Below are positions 1-6,149 of a stretch of 8,108 nucleotides of DNA, piece after piece. The notes under the pieces were generated by a model, which made no database searches, was not told the origin of the DNA, and was given only the letters and a program-made list of their open reading frames with translations. Every line of letters begins with the position of its first letter. Position 1 is the stretch's first letter. The position numbers and the translations under genes were made by a program. Location: NCBI GenBank assembly GCA_026786045.1, contig JAJAYV010000063.1, positions 1-8,108 of the forward strand. Reading direction: 5' to 3'. This DNA is from Frankiaceae bacterium (lineage in GTDB: Bacteria > Actinomycetota > Actinomycetes > Mycobacteriales > SCTD01).

Positions 1-112
1 CGCCTGGGCCCGGCCGACTGCGCTCGTCGCTGGACCCGACACCGACTCCGGAGCGACCGCCGCCGCGGCAGGAAGGCACCCGCGCGCGCGCCGACCACGA
101 CGGCACGGGCTG

Positions 113-154
113 GCACAGGATGGCTGAGCAGCTGAGTGAGAACCCTGTGCTCAG
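113..154. repeat. Two overlapping short inverted repeats
   Basis: GCACAGG (113-119) is the exact reverse complement of CCTGTGC (144-150), and CTGAGCA (124-130) is the exact reverse complement of TGCTCAG (148-154). The right arms overlap, so the two 7-bp stems could not form together. They lie directly before the possible start of the gene remnant at 155/158. No T-run follows and no known element is recognised. Two 7-bp repeats in GC-rich DNA may be chance. I see nothing else that can be named in bases 1-154. Confidence 0.25.
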
Positions 155-530
155 GTGATGGGCCGGCCCGTCACCGGCAGCGTGCGCCACCGCGGCGCAC
201 GCGTGCAGGCCACCTTCGACAGCGTCACGCTCACGTGCAGCGAGAGCTTCGGCGACGAGGGCACCGCACAGGCCTGGCGTCGTGCCGTGGCCGAGGCGCT
301 GCAGGACGGCCGGACGCCACCGGTCGCCGACGCGTGGCGATACACCCCGGCCAAGCCGGGTCCTCCTGTCGCTCACCCACCACGAGCGGCTTCGTACATC
401 GCGCCTGGTGTTCGACAGCCTGATCAAGACCTGCCACCAGGACCGGCACACCGGCGGGCCGGAACGCGAGAAGCCGGTGACCTCCCTCTGGAACAACCGC
501 ACCTACCCGTTCCGGCCCGCTGGGCGTGAC
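155..530 (+). pseudogene. Frameshifted gene remnant, possibly integrase-like N-terminus
   Basis: Two adjacent stretches look coding but sit in different frames. From 155 (GTG, with ATG at 158) to about 350, the frame has almost only G/C third positions. It reads as a basic N-terminus (MGRPVTGSVRHRGARVQ), then a segment with SESFGDEGTAQAWRRAVAEAL and DGRTPP. That pattern recalls the N-terminal arm-binding part of actinobacterial tyrosine recombinases, but only weakly. From about 360 to 530 the coding signal moves to another frame, with residues such as LTHHERLRTSRLVFDSLI and PVTSLWNNRTYPFRPAG, and again strong G/C third positions. I do not recognise this second part, and the two could come from different genes. 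Neither frame holds a catalytic domain. The first frame stops at 527-529; the second loses its coding character as it approaches the convergent regulator gene. The likeliest reading is a decayed remnant with a frameshift near 350-365. Function is unknown. Confidence 0.45.
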
Positions 531-561
531 GCGCGAGGGAGGAGCAGTGCGACCGGACCGA

Positions 562-574
562 GCCCCGCTGGGGC
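562..574 (-). terminator. Weak GC hairpin after the regulator gene
   Basis: A short hairpin (GCCCC, 3-nt loop, GGGGC) lies about 12 nt beyond the stop codon of the minus-strand regulator. There is no T-run after it on that strand. It could be an actinobacterial T-less terminator, but a 5-bp GC stem is common by chance in such DNA. Confidence 0.2.
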
Positions 575-585
575 CGCCGGAGACG

Positions 586-1359
586 TCAGACGGCGTGCTG
601 GACCGGGTCGAGCAGCGCGCGCAGGCGCTCGCGGTCGGCGTCGGGGACCTCGTCGGCGTAGTAGGCGAACAGGCTCTCCCGCGCGAGTTGCGCCGCACGG
701 GGACCGTCCTGCTCGCGGATCGCCTCGAGCACCCGGGCGTGGTGCCGCAGGGACTTCTCCATGAGAGCCGGCTGGTCCTTGGCGAGCGCGATCTTCTTGG
801 CTATCAGGCCGACGACGACGCCGCGGACGGCCTCGACGCCAACCTGGACGAGCGTGTTGCCGGCGGCGGCGGCCACGGCGTCGTGGAAGGCGGCGTCGGC
901 GAAGCTGAACTGGGTGTAGCCGACGCTCACGTTGGCGGCCATGGTGTCTAGCGCCGCCTGCATGGCGGTGAGGTGCTCCTCGGTCCGCAGCCGCGCCGCC
1001 AGCAGGTTGGCGCTGGCGTCGAGCATCATCCGGAACTGCACGACCTCTACGAGCCGCAGCCCGTCCACGTGCATCAGCCGCGTCATGCTGCGGGTCAGCG
1101 TCGAGGGGGAGATGGTCAGCACCTCGGCGCCGAGCGGGTCGCCGGGGCGGCAGCGCAGCAGGCCGCCGCTCTCCAGCACGCGCAGGGCCTCGCGCACGGT
1201 CGAGCGGCTGACCCGGAACTGCCCCATCAGGTCCCGCTCGCTGGGCAGCCGCGCGCCGGGCTTGAGGTGGCCGCGTAGGACGGCGTCCTCGATCTGCTCG
1301 ACGACCCGCTCGTAGGCGCGCACGGCACGCACCGGCTCGAAGCTGACGCCGGTCGCCAT
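586..1359 (-). CDS. GntR/FadR-family transcriptional regulator (FCD domain)
   Basis: A 257-residue DNA-binding regulator, the usual length for the FadR/FCD subfamily. Residues about 12-75 form the winged helix-turn-helix: IEDAVLRGHLKPGARLPSER leads into the recognition region VSRSTVREALRVLESGGLL (50-68), a classic GntR signature. Residues about 100-250 form an all-helical FCD ligand-binding domain, with FHDAV (158-162) followed by GN, and HHARVLEAI (206-214). In metal-binding FCD domains a His commonly follows in the last helix (AMREHL-type). Here the matching stretch is ARESL, so that ligand appears to be Ser229. The ATG at 1359 is chosen because GGGAGG (1365-1370, read on the minus strand) lies 5 nt upstream; the frame stays open further upstream but without GntR-like sequence. 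The gene is divergent from the dehydrogenase-transporter operon, and FCD proteins usually respond to small organic acids. It most likely represses that operon, perhaps through the palindrome at 1571-1583. The effector is unknown. Confidence 0.95.
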   Translation of the reverse strand: MATGVSFEPVRAVRAYERVVEQIEDAVLRGHLKPGARLPSERDLMGQFRVSRSTVREALRVLESGGLLRCRPGDPLGAEVLTISPSTLTRSMTRLMHVDGLRLVEVVQFRMMLDASANLLAARLRTEEHLTAMQAALDTMAANVSVGYTQFSFADAAFHDAVAAAAGNTLVQVGVEAVRGVVVGLIAKKIALAKDQPALMEKSLRHHARVLEAIREQDGPRAAQLARESLFAYYADEVPDADRERLRALLDPVQHAV

Positions 1360-1430
1360 CAGCGCCTCCCGTCCGAGCGGGTCGTCCCGGGTCGCACGAC
1401 CACCACGAGGGCGATCTCGAGGCCGGGACG

Positions 1431-1450
1431 ACGGTGCACCGTGGCACCGT
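1431..1450. promoter_or_regulatory. 12-bp palindrome plus direct repeat in divergent intergenic region
   Basis: ACGGTGCACCGT (1431-1442) is a perfect 12-bp palindrome. The heptamer GCACCGT occurs at 1436-1442 and again at 1444-1450, 8 bp apart. It lies about 72 bp upstream of the regulator start, where a promoter or operator for that gene would be expected. The sequence is not the TGGTC-N-GACCA type, so it would suit a different regulator, or it may be chance. Confidence 0.3.
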
Positions 1451-1522
1451 ACGGGGTTCGAGGACCGATGCACCCCGGAAGGGCCGAGCGTGGGAGGACG
1501 CCACGCCGAGGCAGCGGGGGCC

Positions 1523-1552
1523 TTGACGGGTGGGCGATCCGCACGGGAGGTT
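1523..1552 (+). promoter_or_regulatory. Possible sigma-70-type promoter for the operon
   Basis: TTGACG (1523-1528) is a good -35 match. With an 18-bp spacer the facing hexamer is GAGGTT (1547-1552), a poor -10 that matches consensus only at positions 2 and 6. If real, transcription would start near 1559 and the palindrome at 1571-1583 would lie just downstream of the start, suitable for repression. Confidence 0.3.
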
Positions 1553-1570
1553 GGCCCTGCACCCAGTGCT

Positions 1571-1583
1571 CTGGTCAGACCAG
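1571..1583. promoter_or_regulatory. Predicted GntR/FadR-family operator
   Basis: CTGGTCAGACCAG is a perfect palindrome: two 6-bp arms around a central A. Its core TGGTC-N-GACCA matches the TNGTNNNACNA-type sites bound by FadR, PdhR and LldR family members. It ends 2 bp before the SD of the dehydrogenase gene (AGGAG, 1586-1590), so a bound repressor would block transcription into the operon. The divergent gene at 586-1359 encodes a regulator of the matching family. The palindrome is seen directly; the pairing with that regulator is inference. Confidence 0.7.
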
Positions 1584-1596
1584 TCAGGAGTGGCGA

Positions 1597-2670
1597 ATGC
1601 GGATCGCCTGCATCCCCGGTGACGGGGTCGGCCCCGAGGTGCTGACGGCGTCGCTGCCGGTGCTCGCGCTCGCTGCCTCCCGGCACGGCGTTGAGCTGGA
1701 CCTGGTCGAGCTCGACTGGGGCGGTGAGCGGTACCTGCGCACGGGCGTCGCGATGCCGGCCGAGTCGCTGGATGTCGTGCGCTCCTGCGACGCCGTCATG
1801 TTCGGTGCGGTCGGACGGCCCGACGTGCCCGACCACGTCCTCGTCCGCGGGCTGATCATCGCCTTGCGCCAGGAGCTGGACCTCGCGGTCAACCTGCGTC
1901 CGGTCCGCAGCTGGCACGGCGTCCCCAGCGTTCTGCGCGACGCCGGCGGCATCGACCTGGTGATCGTGCGGGAGAACACCGAGGGCGAGTACGTCGGGGT
2001 AGGAGGTCGGGTCAAGCGCGGGCTCGGCGGCGAGCTGGGGCTCGAGGTGGCGGTCCACTCGCAGCCGGTCATCGAGCGGCTGGCCCGCTTCGCCTTCGAC
2101 ACGGCGCGCACCCGTCGGCGACGCCTGAGCCTTGTTACCAAGTCCAACGCGATGTACCACGGCTACACACTGTGGGACGAGGTGGTGGACGAGGTGGCGA
2201 CCGACTACCCGGACGTCGTCTTCGAGCGCGTGCTTGTCGACGCCATGGCCGCCCGCATGGTGCAGTCGCCGAGGTCGCTGGACGTCCTGCTGTGCAGCAA
2301 CCTGTTCGGCGACATCCTGTCTGATCTCGCCGCCGCGCTGGTCGGCGGCATGGGGATGGCGCCGAGCGCCAACATTCTGCCGGGATCCTCGCCCGGCGTC
2401 TTCGAGCCGGTGCACGGTTCGGCGCCCGACATCGCCGGCCGTGGCATCGCGAACCCCGTCGCCTGCCTGCTGTCCGGTGCCCTGATGCTGGAGCACGCCG
2501 GGCTGCTGCCGGCCGCCGAGTCGGTCCGCGCGGCCGTCGCGACGGCGCTGTCCGACCCGTCTCACCACACGCCCGACCTTGGCGGCACGGCCGGCACCGC
2601 CACTCTGGCGGAAGCCGTGCTGACCACGCTAGAGGCCCAGCGCGTTGACCAACCGGTGCCCGCGTCGTGA
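1597..2670 (+). CDS. NAD-dependent tartrate/D-malate dehydrogenase-like beta-decarboxylating dehydrogenase
   Basis: A 357-residue cytoplasmic enzyme of the isocitrate/isopropylmalate dehydrogenase family, which oxidises 2-hydroxyacids with NAD(P) and Mn/Mg and often decarboxylates them. Visible features: N-terminal IPGDGVGPEV (7-16); substrate arginines at R91, R101 (NLRPVR) and R125; ENTEGEY (126-132); catalytic Lys182 in TKSN; metal aspartates D215, D239 and D243 (NLFGDILSD, 235-243); and EPVHGSAPDIAG (270-281). Asp278 there is the residue that selects NAD over NADP in isopropylmalate dehydrogenase. GAVGRPDVPDH (70-80), NLRPVR and ENTEGEY resemble TtuC/DmlA (tartrate or D-malate dehydrogenase) more than LeuB, which typically has a TGG motif in place of TEGE. 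ATG 1597 is chosen for AGGAG (1586-1590) 6 nt upstream; the frame stays open upstream without family-like sequence. It is the first gene of the operon, 84 bp before the binding-protein gene, and presumably acts on the imported compound or its product. 3-Isopropylmalate dehydrogenase is the main alternative label. Family is certain, substrate is not. Confidence 0.9.
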   Translation: MRIACIPGDGVGPEVLTASLPVLALAASRHGVELDLVELDWGGERYLRTGVAMPAESLDVVRSCDAVMFGAVGRPDVPDHVLVRGLIIALRQELDLAVNLRPVRSWHGVPSVLRDAGGIDLVIVRENTEGEYVGVGGRVKRGLGGELGLEVAVHSQPVIERLARFAFDTARTRRRRLSLVTKSNAMYHGYTLWDEVVDEVATDYPDVVFERVLVDAMAARMVQSPRSLDVLLCSNLFGDILSDLAAALVGGMGMAPSANILPGSSPGVFEPVHGSAPDIAGRGIANPVACLLSGALMLEHAGLLPAAESVRAAVATALSDPSHHTPDLGGTAGTATLAEAVLTTLEAQRVDQPVPAS

Positions 2671-2754
2671 CCCCGACCGTCCGGTCCGCCCAGCCGGCCC
2701 CGACCCTGCACACCGACCGCCCCGCTCGTCCCCGTCCCAGGAAGAAGGTCTGCG

Positions 2755-4284
2755 ATGTCCCTCCCCTCCAGGCGCCGTAGGGCCCTCGCGGCCGGCGCTC
2801 TCGCGGTCGTGCTCGCGGGCTGCAGCGCAGGCTCCGGAACGTCCGAGCCCTCTTCCGGCGATCCCGCCGAGGCCGCCCCGTCGACTTTGGCCGTCGGCCT
2901 GGCTGCAGAGCCCGCCAGCCTCGACTTCACGACCACCGACGGCGCCGCCATTCCTGAGGCGCTGCTCTACAACGTCTACGAGACGCTCGTGAAGCTGGAC
3001 TCCGAGAGCGGGGAGGTTGTTCCGCTGCTCGCGGAGGACTACGAGGTCAGCGACGACGGCCTGACCTACACGTTCACGCTGCACGAGGACGTCACCTTCA
3101 GCAACGGGGACGAGTTCACCGCTGACGACGTGAAGTACAGCATCGAGCGGGTGCAGTCCGAGGCTTGGACGGTGTCGCTGAAGGAGGCTATGTCGATCGT
3201 GGGCTCGGTCGAGGTGAGCTCGCCGACCGAAGTTGTCGTGAACTTGAGCGAGCCGAGCAACGACTGGCTGTACCGGATGACGACCCGCATTGGGGCGATG
3301 TTCAGCGAGACCGGCGTGGATGACCTCGCCAACACCCCGGTGGGCACGGGCCCGTACGTCTTGGACACCTTTACCCGCGGTGACTCGCTGACCCTGGCCA
3401 CCCGCGACGACTACTGGGGTGAGGCGCCCGACGTCGAGGAGGTGACCTTGCGCTACTTCGAGGACGCGACGGCGATGAACAACGCCCTGCTCAGCGGGGG
3501 CATCGACGTGATCGGCACACTGCAGTCGCCGGAGTCGCTCGAGCGCTTCGCCGACGACGACCGGTTCGAGGTCCTTGAGGGCACGACCAACGGCGAGTTG
3601 GTCCTGTCGATGAACAACGCCCGGCCGCCCTTCGACGACGTCCGGGTGCGGCAGGCGGTCCGCCACGCGCTGGACCGGCAGGCGATCCTCGACACCACCT
3701 ACGCCGGCTACGGCGAGCTCATCGGCAGCATGGTCCCGCCGACCGACCCCTGGTACGAGGACCTCACCGATGTTGCGCCGTACGACCCGGCGCAGGCGCA
3801 GGCGCTGCTGGCCGAGGCCGGCGTCAGCGACCTGAACGTCGCCTTCCGGATCCCGAACCTCCCTTACGCCGTCACCGCCTCGCAGGTGGTGAAGTCCCAG
3901 CTCGCGGAGGTGGGCATCAACGCAGAGATCGAGGTCCTGGAGTTCCCGGCCCGGTGGCTGGACGTGGTCTTCCAGCAGAACGACTACGACATGTCGCTGA
4001 TCGCGCACGTCGAGCCGCGCGACATGACGATCTTCGCCGATCCCGATTACTACTTCGGCTACGTCGATCCCGAGTTTCAGTCGACGCTCGAGCAGGCCGG
4101 GACCGCGGACAGCGAGCAGTACGTCGAGCTCATGCGACAGGCCGCCCGTCAGCTGTCCGAGGACGCCGCCGCGGACTGGCTGTTCGTCCTGCCGAACCTG
4201 ATCGTCGCCGAGCAGGACGTCCAGGGGCTGCCGGTCAACCGGGTAAGCGAGTCGTTTGACCTGACCGGGGTCACGCGGGCCTGA
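2755..4284 (+). CDS. ABC transporter family 5 solute-binding lipoprotein
   Basis: A 509-residue extracytoplasmic binding protein of the DppA/OppA/NikA family that would deliver a solute to the permeases encoded next. The N-terminus is a lipoprotein signal: RRRR (6-9), a hydrophobic stretch, and the lipobox LAGC with Cys23 as the lipidation site. A Ser/Gly/Glu/Pro-rich linker follows to about residue 43. Family signatures include DGLTYTFTLHEDVTFSNG (101-118), FTADDVKYSIERV (121-133), TGPYVL (198-203) and FDDVRVRQAVRHALDR (293-308). In the C-terminal lobe, where E. coli DppA has its GD-x-DPDNF segment with the Asp that binds the peptide amino group, this protein reads HVEPRDMTIFADPDYYF (418-434), so a dipeptide substrate cannot be assumed. 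The start is supported by AAGAAGG 6 nt upstream and by the complete signal peptide. Some T-ending codons make its codon use slightly less GC-biased than its neighbours. Ligand unknown. Confidence 0.95.
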   Translation: MSLPSRRRRALAAGALAVVLAGCSAGSGTSEPSSGDPAEAAPSTLAVGLAAEPASLDFTTTDGAAIPEALLYNVYETLVKLDSESGEVVPLLAEDYEVSDDGLTYTFTLHEDVTFSNGDEFTADDVKYSIERVQSEAWTVSLKEAMSIVGSVEVSSPTEVVVNLSEPSNDWLYRMTTRIGAMFSETGVDDLANTPVGTGPYVLDTFTRGDSLTLATRDDYWGEAPDVEEVTLRYFEDATAMNNALLSGGIDVIGTLQSPESLERFADDDRFEVLEGTTNGELVLSMNNARPPFDDVRVRQAVRHALDRQAILDTTYAGYGELIGSMVPPTDPWYEDLTDVAPYDPAQAQALLAEAGVSDLNVAFRIPNLPYAVTASQVVKSQLAEVGINAEIEVLEFPARWLDVVFQQNDYDMSLIAHVEPRDMTIFADPDYYFGYVDPEFQSTLEQAGTADSEQYVELMRQAARQLSEDAAADWLFVLPNLIVAEQDVQGLPVNRVSESFDLTGVTRA

Positions 4285-4285
4285 G

Positions 4286-4317
4286 AGTCCGGACCGACAG
4301 GAGAGGGAGGGCGGACT
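4286..4317 (+). promoter_or_regulatory. Possible intercistronic stem-loop holding the permease SD
   Basis: AGTCCG (4286-4291) is the exact reverse complement of CGGACT (4312-4317). The 20-nt loop contains GGGAGG (4305-4310), the SD of the first permease, and the right arm touches its GTG start. Such a hairpin could lower permease translation relative to the binding protein or protect the upstream mRNA end. The 6-bp stem is short, so this is tentative. Confidence 0.3.
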
Positions 4318-5262
4318 GTGCTGGTCCAGGTGCTCAGGCGGCTCGCCGTCTTCGTCCTGAGCCTCGTGGCGGCGTCGGTGCTGGTGTTCGCGTTCATGGC
4401 GGTGCTGCCCGGTGATCCGGCACAGATCGCGCTGGGCGTCAGCGCCACGCCGGAGTCGGTCGCCGCCACCCGGGCGGCCTTCGGGACGGACCGGCCGCTG
4501 GTGGTGCAGTACGCCGGCTGGGTGAGCGGGCTGCCGGTCGGGGACTTCGGCAGCTCCTACGTCAGCCGAACCGCCATCGGGCCGCAGATCCTGGACCGCG
4601 TGCAGGTCACTTTGTGGCTCGTCCTGTGCGCGACGGCCCTGGCGCTCGTGCTGGCCCTCCCACTGGGTGTGCTGGCGGCGGCCCGGCACCGCAGCGCGTC
4701 CGGCGCGGTCGTGTCCGGGGTCAGCCAGCTCGGCATCGCTGTCCCCAGCTTCCTCGCCGGCATCCTGCTGGTGACGGTCTTCGCGGTGCGGCTGGGGGTG
4801 CTGCCCTCGGGCGGCTGGGTGCCGCCGGCGCAGAACCCCGGCGAGTTCGTGCGCCACCTGGTCCTGCCGGTCGTCGCGCTGGGCGTGGTGCAGGCGGCCG
4901 TGCTGACGCGCTACGTGAGGTCCGCGGTGCTGGACGTACTGCGTGAGGACTACGTGCGCACCGCCCGCGCCAAGGGCCTCGGCCCGCTGCGTGCGCTGGC
5001 CCGGCACGGCTTCCGCAACGCCGCGATCCCCGTCGTGACCGTGCTGGCCCTGCAGGTCGCCACCCTGCTCATCGGGGCCGTCGTCGTCGAGCGGGTCTTC
5101 GTCATCCCGGGCCTTGGAAGCCTGCTGCTGGACGGGACGGCCAACCGCGACCTGCTGCTCGTGCAGGGGGTCGTCATGGTGCTCGTCGTGGCCGTGCTGC
5201 TGGTCAACCTGCTGGTCGACCTGCTGTACACGGTCATCGACCCACGGCTGCGGGCGGGCTGA
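4318..5262 (+). CDS. ABC transporter permease, DppB/OppB type
   Basis: A 314-residue inner-membrane subunit forming half of the translocation channel. The N-terminal membrane segment (about 9-30) ends in LPGDPA (30-35), typical of DppB-type permeases. A periplasmic region of about 65 residues with QYAGWVSGLPVGDFGSS (64-80) follows, then five more membrane segments at about 96-124, 135-160, 179-200, 233-257 and 282-304. The cytoplasmic EAA loop that docks onto the ATPases lies at 210-235 (DYVRTARAKGLGP then HGFRNAAIP). FVIPGLGSLLLDG (261-273) and the ending YTVIDPRLR (304-312) are also family hallmarks. GTG 4318 is supported by GGGAGG 7 nt upstream and by the intact first membrane helix. It starts 33 bp after the binding-protein gene, and its TGA overlaps the next ATG. 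The protein is full length with nothing missing. The family label gives no substrate. Confidence 0.95.
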   Translation: MLVQVLRRLAVFVLSLVAASVLVFAFMAVLPGDPAQIALGVSATPESVAATRAAFGTDRPLVVQYAGWVSGLPVGDFGSSYVSRTAIGPQILDRVQVTLWLVLCATALALVLALPLGVLAAARHRSASGAVVSGVSQLGIAVPSFLAGILLVTVFAVRLGVLPSGGWVPPAQNPGEFVRHLVLPVVALGVVQAAVLTRYVRSAVLDVLREDYVRTARAKGLGPLRALARHGFRNAAIPVVTVLALQVATLLIGAVVVERVFVIPGLGSLLLDGTANRDLLLVQGVVMVLVVAVLLVNLLVDLLYTVIDPRLRAG

Positions 5263-6149
5263 TGAGCACCGCACCGGATTCTCAGCCCGCTGCGCAGCCC
5301 GCGCCCGTCCTTGGCGCCCGGGGGCCTGCCGGCCGCCGGCGGGCCACGGCGGGCCTGCTGATCGGCGCCGTGCTGGTTGGGCTGGTGGTCCTGACCGCGC
5401 TGGTGTCGTTCGTCTGGACGCCGTACGACCCGCTTCAGGTCGACAGCACCGCCCGCCTGCTGGGTCCCAGCGGCGAGCACCTGCTCGGCACCGACAAGTT
5501 CGGCCGCGACACGGTCAGCCAGCTCATGCTCGGCGCCCGCACCACCCTGTTCGTCGGCTTCATCGCGGTCGGGCTGGCCGCGGTCGTCGGGATCCCGCTG
5601 GGGGTCTTCGCCTCGATGAGCACGAGCTGGCTGGGTGCCGCCGTGATGCGGGCCAACGACCTGCTGCTCGCCTTCCCCGCCCTGCTGCTGGCGATCATGT
5701 TCGGTGCCGTGTTCGGGGCCAGCACGCTGACCGCGATGGTCGCCATCGGGATCGCGACCATCCCGGCGTTCGCGCGGATCGCCCGCAGCGGAGCGCTGCA
5801 GGTGCTGAGCACCGAGTACGTCCTGGCTGCCCGGGCAGCCGGCCGACGCCGGGTCGGCATCGCCGTGCGGCACGTGCTGCCCAACATCTCCGGCCTGCTC
5901 ATCGTGCAGGCGTCGGTCTCCTTCGCCATTGCAGTGCTGGCCGAGGCGGCGTTGTCCTTCCTGGGCTTCGGGACCCGCCCGCCGACCCCGTCGTGGGGGC
6001 GGATGCTGCAGGAGTCCCAGGAGTTCCTCTACCTGACGCCGCGGCTGGCTCTGGTCCCCGGCATCGCCATCGCGGTGGCCGTGCTGGGCTTCAACCTGCT
6101 TGGTGACGGGCTGCGGGACCGCTTCGACCCGAAGCTGGAGGACCGGTGA
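5262..6149 (+). CDS. ABC transporter permease, DppC/OppC type
   Basis: A 295-residue inner-membrane subunit pairing with the preceding permease. A Pro/Ala-rich cytoplasmic tail (1-24) precedes the first membrane segment (about 30-51). The DppC hallmark HLLGTDKFGRDTVSQLMLGAR (73-93) marks the region before the second segment; further segments lie at about 93-117, 130-152, 155-172, 210-230 and 262-280. The EAA loop is at about 185-208 (EYVLAARAAGRRR then HVLPN). LSFLGFG (231-237) followed by PPTPSWGRML (240-249), and the end GDGLRDRFDPK (281-291), are standard for the family. ATG 5262 shares one base with the upstream stop (TGATG), so translation is probably coupled; no strong SD of its own is seen. 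The following ATPase gene overlaps its stop by 4 bp. Substrate is not evident. Confidence 0.95.
   Translation: MSTAPDSQPAAQPAPVLGARGPAGRRRATAGLLIGAVLVGLVVLTALVSFVWTPYDPLQVDSTARLLGPSGEHLLGTDKFGRDTVSQLMLGARTTLFVGFIAVGLAAVVGIPLGVFASMSTSWLGAAVMRANDLLLAFPALLLAIMFGAVFGASTLTAMVAIGIATIPAFARIARSGALQVLSTEYVLAARAAGRRRVGIAVRHVLPNISGLLIVQASVSFAIAVLAEAALSFLGFGTRPPTPSWGRMLQESQEFLYLTPRLALVPGIAIAVAVLGFNLLGDGLRDRFDPKLEDR

Noticed and set aside
81..92. CG-alternating run near the start of the window
   Set aside because: A short CGCGCG run is expected in DNA this GC-rich and shows no repeat unit or family match.
1441..1596. Longer N-terminus for the dehydrogenase starting at GTG 1441
   Set aside because: Family enzymes begin just before the IPGDG motif. 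The ATG at 1597 has an AGGAG SD at ideal spacing, and the upstream segment carries the operator.
1360..2568. Minus-strand open frame continuing upstream of the regulator start
   Set aside because: The extra sequence has no family similarity and lies opposite the dehydrogenase. The ATG at 1359 has a good SD and begins a normal-length GntR protein.
2675..2686. Small hairpin GACCG-TC-CGGTC after the dehydrogenase stop
   Set aside because: A 5-bp stem with a 2-nt loop and no T-run is not a credible terminator, and the following gene appears to belong to the same operon.
2629..5274. Very long minus-strand open frame opposite the binding-protein and first permease genes
   Set aside because: It is rich in His, Gln, Arg, Asp and Val with no recognisable domain. 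It mirrors the G/C third-position bias of the plus-strand genes, which are clear family members.
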